From Defluviicoccus sp. bin129 (GTDB taxonomy: Bacteria > Pseudomonadota > Alphaproteobacteria > MPNO01): a stretch of DNA of 64,000 bases. A program made the position numbers and the translations under genes. Shown piece after piece: positions 38,899-48,423 of this stretch. Position 1 is the first letter of the stretch, and the number at the start of each line of letters is the position of its first letter. Below the pieces are notes generated by a model. It was given only the letters and a program-made list of their open reading frames with translations. It was not told the origin of the DNA and ran no database searches. Location: the NCBI GenBank assembly GCA_002239065.1, contig MPNO01000020.1:1-64000 (forward strand), read 5' to 3'.

Positions 38899-39908
38899 TG
38901 GCCGATGTCGTTCTCGGCATGTGGACAACCCACGGGCCGACCCTGAACACCACGCCCGACCAATGGGGCGAGCGGGTCAAGGCGGATTTGGTGAACGAGC
39001 ACTGGTTCAAGGGGGAGCGCTTCACCTTCGATGAGCTTATCGAGCGCCGGTCCGGCGAGGACATCGCGGCGCGGATCACCGATGACGAGCGCCAGCGGCG
39101 CTACGACGCCTGCCAGGCCGGGATCGGGGCGCTGGCCGACAAGTGGGAGGAGATGGCGCCGGATGCCTGCGTCATCCTCGGCAACGACCAGCGCGAGCTG
39201 TTCCTCGAGGACATCCAGCCGACCTTCACCGTCTATCGCGGCGAGACCTTCTACAACCAGCCGACCAGCGCGGCGCAGAAGGCCAAGCTGCCGCCCGGGG
39301 TCGAGGACGCGGAATGGGCCTACCGCCCCGACCGCCACACCGTCTACCCGGGCCTGCCCGGGCTCGCCGAGATCGTCTTCGCCCGCGCGATGGAGGAGGG
39401 GTTCGACCTCGCCGCCTCGAACGACTGGCTGCGCCACGAGGACCATCGCCATGTCGGCACGCCGCACGCCTTCAGCTTCGTCCTGCGCCGGATCATGCGC
39501 GACCGCGCGGTTCCCACCCTGCCGGTGATCGCCAACACCTTCTACCCGCCCAACCAGCCGACCGCGCGGCGCTGCTTCGACTTCGGCGCGATGATCGGCC
39601 GCGCGATCCGCGACTGGGACTCGCCCGCGCGCGTGGCCGTCGTGGGCTCCGGCGGGATGTCGCATTTCTGCATCGACGAGGATCTCGACCGGCGTTTCCT
39701 CGACGCGTTCTGCGACCGCAACGAGGACGCGCTCTGCGGCATCGAGCAGGACCTGCTGCAATCCGGTTCCTCGGAGCTGCGCAACTGGATCGTCGCGGCG
39801 GGGGTGCTGTTCGGCACCCGGCTCGGCGGCGACGTGCTCGACTACGTCCCCTGCTACCGCTCGCTGGCGGGGACCGGGACCGCCAACGCCTTCGTCTGCT
39901 GGACCTGA
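38898..39908 (+). CDS. LigB-type extradiol ring-cleavage dioxygenase
   Basis: The 336-aa product has the iron ligand His12 (MWTTHGPTLN), GNDQRELF (96-103), DHRHVGTPHAFSF (182-194) and VVGSGGMSHFCIDEDLD (248-264), the set found in LigB and gallate dioxygenases. It would open a catechol-type ring next to a hydroxyl with oxygen and Fe(II). It is longer than LigB but shorter than gallate dioxygenases, and I see no LigA-like domain. Neighbours favour a gallate-like substrate. TGATG overlap with the aldolase gene. Confidence 0.8.
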   Translation: MADVVLGMWTTHGPTLNTTPDQWGERVKADLVNEHWFKGERFTFDELIERRSGEDIAARITDDERQRRYDACQAGIGALADKWEEMAPDACVILGNDQRELFLEDIQPTFTVYRGETFYNQPTSAAQKAKLPPGVEDAEWAYRPDRHTVYPGLPGLAEIVFARAMEEGFDLAASNDWLRHEDHRHVGTPHAFSFVLRRIMRDRAVPTLPVIANTFYPPNQPTARRCFDFGAMIGRAIRDWDSPARVAVVGSGGMSHFCIDEDLDRRFLDAFCDRNEDALCGIEQDLLQSGSSELRNWIVAAGVLFGTRLGGDVLDYVPCYRSLAGTGTANAFVCWT

Positions 39909-39923
39909 GCCGCCGGTCGAGGG

Positions 39924-41504
39924 ATGGCGGATCGTCCGCGCGTCGTCGTCGTCGGGGGCGGCCCGGTCGGGCTCGCGCTCGCCGTCGAGTTCGGGCTGCG
40001 CGGCGTCGCCTGCACTCTGATCGAGCGGCGCACCGAACCCCATCGCATCCCCAAGGGGCAGAACCTCACCCAGCGCACGCTCGACCTGTTCCATTCCTGG
40101 GGCATCGCCGACGAGTTGCGCGCCCGGCGGGCGATCCGGCCCGGCTTTCCCGGCAACGCCATCGTCGCCTATGGCGACCTCGCGGGGGCGCACTGGTTCA
40201 CCGGCGTCTACCGGACCGCGGTCGACAAGTACTACTTCCAGCGCAGCGAACGGCTGCCGCAATATCTCACCGAACAGGTGCTGCGGGACCGCCTCGGCGG
40301 GTTCCCGGCGGTCAGCGTGAGGGAGGGCTGGTCGGCCGAGGCGGTGCGGCAGTCGGAACACGGCGCGATCGTCGAGATCGCCGAGTGCCGCGGCGCGCGG
40401 CGCGAAACCGTCGCGGCGGATTACGTCGTCGGCTGCGACGGCAGCCGGTCCGCGGTCCGCGACGGCGCGGGGCTCGCCTCCAGCGGAACCGATTACGAGC
40501 AGACCATGGTGCTCGCGGTGTTCCGCTCGCCCGCGCTGAGCGAGAGGCTGAAGCGTTTTCCGCCGGCCTATATCTACCGGGTTGTCCACCCGGACCTGAA
40601 GGGCTACTGGCGGTTCTTCGGGCGGATCGACGAGCACGAGGGCTGGTTCTTCCACGCGCCGGTCGGCGGGGCGGAACGGAGCGAGGCGGGGGTGCGCGCG
40701 CTGCTCGGCGAGGCGGCCGGCTTCGCATTCGCGTGCGGCTTCGACCATATCGGCTACTGGGATCTGCGCGTCTCCATCGCCGAGGCGTTCCGCGCGGGCC
40801 GCGTGTTCATCGCCGGCGACGCGGCGCACAGCCATCCGCCCTATGGCGGGTACGGTCTCAACACCGGGCTCGAGGACGCGGCCAATCTGGGGTGGAAGCT
40901 GGCGGCCGCCCTCCATGGATGGGGCGGCGATGCCCTGCTCGACTCCTACGGCGAGGAGCGGCGGGCGGTGGCCAGGGACACGGCGGCGGAATTCATCGAC
41001 AGCCGGATTGCCGCGGACCGGGAGCTGTTCGACCGGATCCACCCCGAACGCGACGCCGAGGAATTCGCGCGCGGCTGGGAGGCGTATGCCGAGGCGGGGA
41101 ACACGCATCTCAACAGCTACGCGCCACACTACGCGGGATCGAGCGCGGTCGAAGGTCCGCCCGGCGGGGTTACCGGCGCCGCATCCACGCGGAGCGAGCG
41201 CGCCCGGCCGGGCCACTACCTGCCGCCGTGGCGGCTCGCCTCCGGGCGCAACGTGTTCGAGGAGCTGGGGCGCGGGTTCACCCTGGTCGCGCTCGGCGCC
41301 GATGGCGAAGGGATCGCCCGCCTCCAGCGCGCCGCCGCGCAACGCTCGATCCCGCTCAAGGTCGTCCGCGACCCGGCGCCCGCGACCCGCGACCGCTCCG
41401 GTGCCGGCCTCGTCCTCGTCCGTCCGGACAGCTACGTCGCCTGGGCCGGCGACGCCCCGCCGCAAGACGCCGACGCGCTCATGGCGCGGGTGACCGGCCG
41501 GTGA
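39924..41504 (+). CDS. FAD-dependent aromatic monooxygenase (PHBH/phenol hydroxylase type)
   Basis: The 526-aa product has VVVVGGGPVGLALAVEFG at the N-terminus, YVVGCDGSRSAVRD in the middle and VFIAGDAAHSHPPYGGYGLNTG near 300, the three FAD motifs of this class. The C-terminal domain has a thioredoxin-like shape (RDRSGAGLVLVRPDSYVAW) as in MhpA and related enzymes. It should hydroxylate an aromatic ring to feed the dioxygenase. It follows that gene by 15 bases. Confidence 0.85.
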   Translation: MADRPRVVVVGGGPVGLALAVEFGLRGVACTLIERRTEPHRIPKGQNLTQRTLDLFHSWGIADELRARRAIRPGFPGNAIVAYGDLAGAHWFTGVYRTAVDKYYFQRSERLPQYLTEQVLRDRLGGFPAVSVREGWSAEAVRQSEHGAIVEIAECRGARRETVAADYVVGCDGSRSAVRDGAGLASSGTDYEQTMVLAVFRSPALSERLKRFPPAYIYRVVHPDLKGYWRFFGRIDEHEGWFFHAPVGGAERSEAGVRALLGEAAGFAFACGFDHIGYWDLRVSIAEAFRAGRVFIAGDAAHSHPPYGGYGLNTGLEDAANLGWKLAAALHGWGGDALLDSYGEERRAVARDTAAEFIDSRIAADRELFDRIHPERDAEEFARGWEAYAEAGNTHLNSYAPHYAGSSAVEGPPGGVTGAASTRSERARPGHYLPPWRLASGRNVFEELGRGFTLVALGADGEGIARLQRAAAQRSIPLKVVRDPAPATRDRSGAGLVLVRPDSYVAWAGDAPPQDADALMARVTGR

Positions 41505-41513
41505 AGGTCGCGG

Positions 41514-42809
41514 CTACCCGCCCATCAGGCTCGGCAGATAGAGCGTCAGCCCCGGTATGAACACGATCAGCGCCAGGCGCACGATGTCGGCGACGAAGAA
41601 CGGGCTGATGCCGGCGAAAATGCCCCACAGCGACATCTCCGGCATGATGGTCTTGAGCACGAACACGTTCATGCCGATGGGCGGCGTGATCAGGCTGATC
41701 TCGGTCACCATGATGACCACGATGCCGAACCAGATCAGGTCGAAGCCGAGGCTCTGGACCACGGGGAAGAAGATCGGCACCGTCAGCAGGATCATGCCGA
41801 TTCCCTCGAACACGCAGCCCAGCGCGATATAGATCAGGCAGATCACCAGCACGACGGTGATCGGCGCGATTTCGAGCGAGTTGACCCAGTCGACGATCTG
41901 ATTGGGCATGCCCGAGATGTTCATGAAGTTGGACAGGATGATCGCGCCGAAGGCGACGCTGAACACCATGGCCGTGGTCTGGCCGGCCTCGATGAGCGCG
42001 CTGCAGAACCCGCGCCAGCCCATCTTCCTGCGCGAGACCGCGAAGGCGACCGCGCCGACCGCGCCGATCCCGCCCGCCTCGGTGGGGGTGAACACGCCGA
42101 GATAGATGCCGCCGAGGACCAGCAGGAACAGGACGATCATGCCCCACACGCCCTTCAGCGCCAGGAACCGGTCCTTCCACGGCGTCCACGGCCCGCGCGG
42201 CCCGAGCGAGGGGCGGAAGGTGATCAGCACCTTGATCACGAAGATGTAGAGGGCGATCGTGATGATCCCCGGGACGATGCCGGCGATGAACAGCTTGCCG
42301 ACATCCTCCTCGACGATGATGCCGTAGATCACCAGCGCGATCGAGGGCGGGATCAGGATGCCCATCGTGCCGCCGGCGGCGATGGTGCCGGCGGCGAGGT
42401 TCTCGTTGTAGCGGTAGCGCCGCATCGACGGCATGGCGACCTTGGCCATGGTGGCCGCCGTCGCGACCGAGCTTCCGGAAACCGCGCTGAAGCCGCCGCA
42501 GGCGGCGACGGTCGCCATCGCGAGCCCGCCCTTGTAGTGGCCGAGCCAGGCGTTCGAAGCGTCGTACAGGTCCTCCGACAGCGCCGCGCGGTAGACGAAC
42601 GCCCCCATCAGCACGAACAGCGGCAGCACGGAGAAGGAATAGCTCATCGCGAAATCGAGGATGAGCTGGCCCACCGTCTCCAGCGCCGGCTCCCAGCCGC
42701 GCACCAGCCCGAACCCGACGAAGCCGACCGCCACCATGGCGAAGCCGAGCGGAAAGCCCAGGAACACCATGAGCAGCAGGATGGCGAAGCCGATCAGCGA
42801 CTCGGTCAT
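41514..42809 (-). CDS. dctM: TRAP transporter large permease (DctM)
   Basis: The 431-aa product has about twelve membrane helices and the DctM signatures SGSSVATAATMAKVAMPSM, GTMGILIPPSIALVIYGI, GVFTPTEAGGIGAVGA and LITPPIGMNVFVL. It drives sodium-coupled uptake of an organic acid. Convergent with the monooxygenase; only nine bases separate the stops. Confidence 0.92.
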   Translation of the reverse strand: MTESLIGFAILLLMVFLGFPLGFAMVAVGFVGFGLVRGWEPALETVGQLILDFAMSYSFSVLPLFVLMGAFVYRAALSEDLYDASNAWLGHYKGGLAMATVAACGGFSAVSGSSVATAATMAKVAMPSMRRYRYNENLAAGTIAAGGTMGILIPPSIALVIYGIIVEEDVGKLFIAGIVPGIITIALYIFVIKVLITFRPSLGPRGPWTPWKDRFLALKGVWGMIVLFLLVLGGIYLGVFTPTEAGGIGAVGAVAFAVSRRKMGWRGFCSALIEAGQTTAMVFSVAFGAIILSNFMNISGMPNQIVDWVNSLEIAPITVVLVICLIYIALGCVFEGIGMILLTVPIFFPVVQSLGFDLIWFGIVVIMVTEISLITPPIGMNVFVLKTIMPEMSLWGIFAGISPFFVADIVRLALIVFIPGLTLYLPSLMGG

Positions 42810-42822
42810 GCGCCCGGCCCCG

Positions 42823-43341
42823 TCACGGCGTTCGGGCCAGCATGGTCTTCACGTCGCGGACCAGCATGAGGGCGAGAACCACGCAGGTCACGACGCTGAG
42901 GACGCTGATCGCGTAGGCCGCGGGCGCGACCGGCCATTCGAGATAGCCCGACTCGATCTGCGCCTCGGCGAGGCCGTCCCCCTGGCTCCACATGCGCTCG
43001 GCGATGAACGCGACCACCGCGAGCGATCCCCCGTCGACGACCACCCGGCGCATCTCGCCGACCGGGCCGCGGAACCAGCGATCGAAGATGCTGACCACGA
43101 TATGCGTCCGCCGCCGGGTGATGATCGGCAGGCCGGCGAAGATCGAGAGCGGCATCAGGAACTCGATCAGCTCGAAGCCGCCGGGGATCGGCGCGCTGAA
43201 CAGATACCGGCCGGCCACGTCGACGAAGGTGATCGCCATCATCAGGAAGATCGTCGTGCCGACGATCCCCATGAGCACGGCTTCGAACCAGCCGTCGGGC
43301 CAGACGTCGTCGGTGTCCGGCCCGCCGGCTCCCTCGGTCAT
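42823..43341 (-). CDS. dctQ: TRAP transporter small permease (DctQ)
   Basis: The 172-aa product has four membrane helices with the DctQ pattern MGIVGTTIFLMMAITFVDVAGRYLF, IPGGFELIEFLMPLSIFAG and a conserved RRRTHIVVSIFDRW. Between dctP and dctM genes. Confidence 0.9.
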   Translation of the reverse strand: MTEGAGGPDTDDVWPDGWFEAVLMGIVGTTIFLMMAITFVDVAGRYLFSAPIPGGFELIEFLMPLSIFAGLPIITRRRTHIVVSIFDRWFRGPVGEMRRVVVDGGSLAVVAFIAERMWSQGDGLAEAQIESGYLEWPVAPAAYAISVLSVVTCVVLALMLVRDVKTMLARTP

Positions 43342-43352
43342 CGGCGGGAGCC

Positions 43353-44387
43353 CTAGTTCCGGCTGGCCTTGTGGATCCTCTTCGACTCGGCGCGGTAGAA
43401 GTCGAGCGCCGCCCGTCCGTCCACGCCCGCCTTGTTGGCCGTGGCGATCCAGGCCTCGTCCTGGTAGGCCCAGAGCTTCTTGAGGTCGGCGGTGAATTCG
43501 GCGCTCGCGTTGTGGATGCCGATCCCCTTCTTGCGGAAGGTGCCTTCCGCTTCGATATCGAAGTTGCCCCAGTTGTTGGAGTCCATCGATATCTTCTCGC
43601 CCGACGCCGCGGTCACCACCGCCTGGTCTTCCTTCGACAGCCTGTTCCAGACCTTCTGGTTCATGTAGAGCGAGAACACCGAGCCATAGACCTTGCCCGG
43701 CACCTTGGTGAGGTGCTTGACGTAGGGTGTCATCTTGAGCTTCTCCACGTCGCCGATCGGGAAGATCATCCCGTCGACGATTCCCTTGGACACCACGTCG
43801 AAGGCTTTGATTCCCGGTGTCGGAACAACCGAGGCCCCGGTCTTGGCGAGCGCCTTGGCGACATCGCCCGGGGGAACCCTCATCTTCTTCCCCTTCAAAT
43901 CCGCAAGGGAACCGATGGGGCTCTTCAGGCTGAAGAACTCACCGCCCCCGTGCATGACGTAGCCGAGGAACTTGACGCCCTTGTACTGGTTCTTCGCCTC
44001 GAAATATTTCTTGTGGGTGCGCCACAGCGCCGTCGCCGTCGAGGACGCGTCGGTGATGCTGAAGGGAAGCGTGCCCACCTGGTCGAGCGACAGCCGCTTG
44101 CGCTCGAAATTGTTGAACATCACCGTCGCATCGGCGATCCCCGACGTCACCATTTTCCACTGGCGGGGCGCGGGCGCGAGGGTCTTCGCCGGGTAGTTGA
44201 CGGTAATGCGGCCGCTGCTGCCTTCGGTAACGCGCTTGGCCCAGTTGTGGATGACGCCGACCACGAGCGGGTGCTTCGGCGGCACGAAGTAGTTGAACAG
44301 GATCTTGGTCTCGGCCTGCGCGGGTACGGCGCCGAGCAACAGGCTCGCGGCGCCCAGCGGCAAGGCGATCTTGGCAAGGTCTCTCAT
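43353..44387 (-). CDS. dctP: TRAP transporter substrate-binding protein (DctP)
   Basis: The 344-aa product has a signal peptide (LPLGAASLLLGAVPAQA), then VPPKHPLVVGVIHNWAKRV and a late GMIFPIGDVEKLKM, typical of DctP. Start ATG 44387 has GGGAGGA before it. The gene lies 79 bases after the Rieske oxygenase on the same strand, suggesting that the transporter supplies its substrate. Confidence 0.88.
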   Translation of the reverse strand: MRDLAKIALPLGAASLLLGAVPAQAETKILFNYFVPPKHPLVVGVIHNWAKRVTEGSSGRITVNYPAKTLAPAPRQWKMVTSGIADATVMFNNFERKRLSLDQVGTLPFSITDASSTATALWRTHKKYFEAKNQYKGVKFLGYVMHGGGEFFSLKSPIGSLADLKGKKMRVPPGDVAKALAKTGASVVPTPGIKAFDVVSKGIVDGMIFPIGDVEKLKMTPYVKHLTKVPGKVYGSVFSLYMNQKVWNRLSKEDQAVVTAASGEKISMDSNNWGNFDIEAEGTFRKKGIGIHNASAEFTADLKKLWAYQDEAWIATANKAGVDGRAALDFYRAESKRIHKASRN

Positions 44388-44466
44388 GGTTCCTCCCTGT
44401 GCGGCGCCGCGCCCGGCGCCCGGTCTTGTCAACTCGCGGACATGCTATCGGCGGGATTCCGGCCGT

Positions 44467-45741
44467 TCAACCTGCGCCGCCGTCCCGGTCGAACCCCATC
44501 GCCTCGACATAGGCGGCCCGCACGTCGGCCGGCTGGCCGGACTGGAAGACGAAGTCGAGCGTGGACCGCGTGCGCACATGCGCCGCATCCGCGAGGTCTT
44601 CCCGCGCCCACCCGTCCACGAAGAAGTCGCGGTCGAAGATGGGAAGCTCGATGCAGTCGTTGACGGCCGCGTCGCGGACCACCGCCTTGGGGTCCTCGCC
44701 CCGTTCGACGCGCTCGATATCGGCGAGGAATTGCCGGCGCATCATGATGACGCCCCGGTCGCTGCGCCCGAGTCGCTCCTTCGAGCGGTCGGCGAGCGTG
44801 CCCTGGCCCACCCAGGCGACGAAATCCTGGTTCATCACATGGCTGGTGATCCAGCGCCCGTCCGCGTCCTTTATCGGGCCGCGCCAGCACGGGATCTCGT
44901 TCTGCGCGAAGGGCCGCCGGTCCTTCGGCACCGGGTTGAAGAACCAGCCGATGCTCAGCGTGTTGTCGTCGTCGATCGGCACCCGCCACTCGAAATGGTC
45001 GCCGGTGAACAGCGCGTTCGGCCACAGGCAGTTGCGCCCCACCGTCCACAGCGGGTGGTTCTCGTCGGTGTTCTCGCGGACGCGCTTGTAGCTGATGCCC
45101 CAGTCGAACTCGTCGAAATCGATGCGCAGGTGTTTCGGCGCGTAGGGGCCGGCGGCGCCGCGCGCCCGCACCCGCCAGTTCTCGTGCTGCCACTCGAAAT
45201 GGACCGGGTCGATCGAGTTCTCCTGGCACTGGAACCAATTGCAGGGGATTTCGGCGAGCACCACCTGGCGGAACCCGTTGGCCCAGGTGAAGGGCTCCCA
45301 GGTCGGCACCAGCGGGGCGGGATCGGGTCCGAGATAGGCCCACAGCATCCCCGCCTTCTCCTCGACGGGGTAGGATCTTATGCGCACCTTGTCCCTGAAC
45401 CGGGAGTCCGGGTCGGCGATGTCCTCGAAGGGCTGCTCGATACAGGCGCCCCGGGCGTCGTAGAGCCAGCCGTGATAGCTGCATCTCAGCCCGTTCGCCT
45501 CGACATAGCCATTTGTCAGGTCGGCGCGGCGGTGGCAGCAATGCCGGTCGAGCAGGCCGTAACCGCCCGACAGGTCGCGGTACAGCACCAGGTCCTCGCC
45601 CATCAGCCGGATCGGCATGGTGGGCCGGCGTTCCATCTCGGCGGCGCCCGCTATGGGGTGCCAGTAGCGGCGCAGCAACGCCCCCATCGGCGTGTCCGCG
45701 CCGACCTGCGAGAGCTTGCGGTTGGTTTCGTGATCCAGCAT
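44467..45741 (-). CDS. Rieske aromatic ring-hydroxylating oxygenase (phthalate dioxygenase type)
   Basis: The 424-aa product has the Rieske motif C68-x-H70 ... C87-x2-H90 and the mononuclear iron site D178-x2-H181-x4-H186 (SIDPVHFEWQH). Single-component family members such as phthalate 4,5-dioxygenase or vanillate demethylase need a separate reductase, which is not seen in this window. It begins the operon with the TRAP transporter. A 96-base divergent gap separates it from a binding-protein gene. Confidence 0.88.
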   Translation of the reverse strand: MLDHETNRKLSQVGADTPMGALLRRYWHPIAGAAEMERRPTMPIRLMGEDLVLYRDLSGGYGLLDRHCCHRRADLTNGYVEANGLRCSYHGWLYDARGACIEQPFEDIADPDSRFRDKVRIRSYPVEEKAGMLWAYLGPDPAPLVPTWEPFTWANGFRQVVLAEIPCNWFQCQENSIDPVHFEWQHENWRVRARGAAGPYAPKHLRIDFDEFDWGISYKRVRENTDENHPLWTVGRNCLWPNALFTGDHFEWRVPIDDDNTLSIGWFFNPVPKDRRPFAQNEIPCWRGPIKDADGRWITSHVMNQDFVAWVGQGTLADRSKERLGRSDRGVIMMRRQFLADIERVERGEDPKAVVRDAAVNDCIELPIFDRDFFVDGWAREDLADAAHVRTRSTLDFVFQSGQPADVRAAYVEAMGFDRDGGAG

Positions 45742-45837
45742 GTCGGCAGTATAGCGGCAATCGGATCGCGCGGCGCGTTGACAGGGGCGGTGCCGCGCCC
45801 GACCATCCGCCTCGAGCCGGAGAAGGGGAACGGGTCC

Positions 45838-46734
45838 ATGGCGAAATTCGTCATCCAGTCGCACGGCCGCCTCCAGGAATGGATCGCCGAGGAGCACGGC
45901 TACTTCGCCGACGAGGGGCTCGACTACGCGCTCGCCCTCGGCAGGCCGGCGAGCTGGTCGGCGACGGTTTCAGGCAGCGAGGACGCGCCCGGCGAGGTCA
46001 GGCGCGGCGCCTTCGAGTCCTACGAGGAAGGGCGGGCCTGCAACGTCTCGGCGGCCTGCCACTGGACGGTCAACATGGCGGCCTCCGCCGGGCACGGAAG
46101 GATGTGGGGCGACGCCTACTCGGTGACGCCTTCGGCGATCTTCGTGCCGCCCGCCTCGCCGATCGAGCGGCCGGAAGACCTCGCCGGCGTCCCGGTCGAG
46201 GTGGGCTACCATTCGGGCAGCCATTACTCGACCCTCCAGGCGCTGCACCGCTTTCTCGACCGCGGGCAAATCGACCTCAATTTCGGCGGCGTGCTGTGGG
46301 ACCGCCTGGCGCTGCTGGTCGACGGAAAGGCGGCCGCCGGCAACGCCTTCGGCGCGCCCTACTACCTGCTGGAGCAGCTCGGCTTCCGCAAGATCGTCGA
46401 CACCACCTTCATGATCGGCTCGCTGGTGACCAACGGCGCCGATATCGAGGACGTAGAGAAATATTTCCGCGCGCTGCGCCGCGCCCAGCGCGATCTCGAC
46501 GTGGAGCCCGAGCGCTACACCCACTACTTCCTGCGCGAGCTGCCGGAGCGCTACCACGCGATGGTCGACGTCCGCCGCATGGGGCCGGGCGAACGCCTGG
46601 TCTTCGAGCCCTACACGAGCGAGGTGTTCGAGCGCACCCACCGGTGGATGGAGGAGCTCGACCTGTTCTCCGCCGACAGCCTGGGCACCGGCGGCTACCG
46701 CGACTCCGTGGTTACGAGCGCGGCGGCCGAATAG
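45838..46734 (+). CDS. NMT1/THI5-like substrate-binding domain protein without signal peptide
   Basis: The 298-aa product starts directly with FVIQSHGRLQEWIAEEHGYFADEGLDYALALG, the start of the NMT1-like fold, and contains PIERPEDLAGVPVEVGYHSGSHYSTLQAL. No signal peptide is visible, so it may act as a cytoplasmic enzyme or sensor rather than a transporter subunit. Divergent from the Rieske gene, which suggests shared regulation. Confidence 0.7.
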   Translation: MAKFVIQSHGRLQEWIAEEHGYFADEGLDYALALGRPASWSATVSGSEDAPGEVRRGAFESYEEGRACNVSAACHWTVNMAASAGHGRMWGDAYSVTPSAIFVPPASPIERPEDLAGVPVEVGYHSGSHYSTLQALHRFLDRGQIDLNFGGVLWDRLALLVDGKAAAGNAFGAPYYLLEQLGFRKIVDTTFMIGSLVTNGADIEDVEKYFRALRRAQRDLDVEPERYTHYFLRELPERYHAMVDVRRMGPGERLVFEPYTSEVFERTHRWMEELDLFSADSLGTGGYRDSVVTSAAAE

Positions 46735-46737
46735 CCG

Positions 46738-48267
46738 CTACTTCCAGCGTATCCGGCTGGCATCCGCCCCGAAGGGGTTGATGATCCCCTTGTCGATGTC
46801 GAGGCCGCGCGCGTGGACGAACACCGAGGGCAGGCCCGCGATCGGGACGATATAGGCCTGTTGGTTGATCCGGTTGAAGATCTTGCGGTAGAGCGCCTCG
46901 CGCGCGGCGATGTCGAACGACGCGCCGGCCTCCTTCATCCACCCGGCGATCTGCTCGTCGCCGTAATAGTTGCGCGCCTTGCTGCCGAAATAGAAGGAGA
47001 CCAGGGCGTCCGTGTCGGGCACCCCGCCGGAGCTGAACTGGTGCACCAGCGTCCGGATCTTGCCGGTCCGCTGCAGCTTGCGGTAGGCGCCGAAGGTGAC
47101 GCTCTTGATCGACGCCTTGACGCCGACCGCCCGGAGATAGCCGACGATGGCCTCGGCCACCTTGCGGGCTTCCGGCAGGGTGGTGATCTCGAGCTTGAGG
47201 TCCGACTTCCCGGCTTCGGCGAGCAGCGCCTTCGCCTTCTCGGGATCGTAGGCCGGCGGCTTGACGTCGAACACGCAGCCGATCTGGATCGGCTTGCAGA
47301 TCGAATCCATCTTCTGCACCGCATCGCCGCCGGCGAAGATGTTGCGGCGGATCGAGTCGCGGTCGATGGCGTGGATCAGGGCGCGGCGGACCCGCGCGTC
47401 CTTGAGGTCGTCGCTGCCGGTGCGCCCGATCGCGTCGAAGGCGATGTAGCGGTAGAGGATGCCGTTGCTCACGGTGACCGCGAGCTCGGGGTTCTGCGCC
47501 AGATTGTCCGCCTGGTCCTTCGGCACGTTGTGGATCATGTCGAGCCCGCCGGTGATCAGCTGCGCGACCTGGTTCTGCACGTCGGGAATCGGCAGGACGT
47601 GGATAGTCTCGATCGTCCCCGCCGGCCTGGACGGGGAGCCGTGCCGGTAGTCCGGGTTCCGCACCATGCGGACGCCGGTATTGGGGTCGTAGGCGACCAC
47701 CTTGTAGGGGCCGGTGCCGATCGGTTTCTTGCCGAACGCGGCCTTGTTCTTCAGCGCCCCGTGCACGTCGGACGGGAAGATCGGGATGCTGACCGCAAAG
47801 CGGGCGAGCGCCACCGCGCGCGGCCCCTTGGTGGTGACCCGGACGGTGTGCGAGCCCGCCTTCTCGGCCTTCGCGATCCACAGGAACCGCGACTTGATGC
47901 GGAACTTGACCTTGGGGTCGGCGAGGAAGTTGAGCGTGTAGACCACGTCGTCGGCATCGAGCGGCGAGCCGTCATGGAATCTTACGTCGTCGCGGAGCAC
48001 GAACTCGTAGGTCGTCGGGTTGACCGTCTTCCAGGACTTGGCGAGCAAGGGCTCGAACGTCTTGGTCCGCTCGTCATAGGAGATCAGCGTGTCGAACACC
48101 GCCCGCGCCGTGAAGGCGGTCTCGCCCTTGGGGTCGTAGACCAGGTCGACGCCCGGGATCGGGTCGTAGAAACCGACCCGGAGCGTGTTCTTGGCCTTCT
48201 GGGCCAGCGCCGGCGCGGTGGCGACCAGCACGGCGGCGGCGATGGCGATCGCGCGTGACTTCGACAT
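46738..48267 (-). CDS. ABC transporter substrate-binding protein, family 5 (DppA-like)
   Basis: The 509-aa product has a signal peptide (AIAIAAAVLVATAPALA), then EPLLAKSWKTVNPTTYEFVLRDDVRFHDG and KDARVRRALIHAIDRDSI, classical for family 5 solute-binding proteins. No permeases are adjacent. It may be the missing partner of the importer at 34.4-38.2 kb. Convergent with the preceding gene by three bases. Confidence 0.9.
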   Translation of the reverse strand: MSKSRAIAIAAAVLVATAPALAQKAKNTLRVGFYDPIPGVDLVYDPKGETAFTARAVFDTLISYDERTKTFEPLLAKSWKTVNPTTYEFVLRDDVRFHDGSPLDADDVVYTLNFLADPKVKFRIKSRFLWIAKAEKAGSHTVRVTTKGPRAVALARFAVSIPIFPSDVHGALKNKAAFGKKPIGTGPYKVVAYDPNTGVRMVRNPDYRHGSPSRPAGTIETIHVLPIPDVQNQVAQLITGGLDMIHNVPKDQADNLAQNPELAVTVSNGILYRYIAFDAIGRTGSDDLKDARVRRALIHAIDRDSIRRNIFAGGDAVQKMDSICKPIQIGCVFDVKPPAYDPEKAKALLAEAGKSDLKLEITTLPEARKVAEAIVGYLRAVGVKASIKSVTFGAYRKLQRTGKIRTLVHQFSSGGVPDTDALVSFYFGSKARNYYGDEQIAGWMKEAGASFDIAAREALYRKIFNRINQQAYIVPIAGLPSVFVHARGLDIDKGIINPFGADASRIRWK

Positions 48268-48423
48268 GTCTTCTCCCCTTGTCCGGTCCCGGAAACCGGA
48301 TCGTCCTGCTATGCCGCGGAAACTACAGCCGCCCGGTCCGCGGGACAACAACACGCTCCGCCCGATAGCGGCGCAGGCCGTGACCCTGGTGAGAAATGCG
48401 GGCTGGGCTGCTAATTTCCGCCC

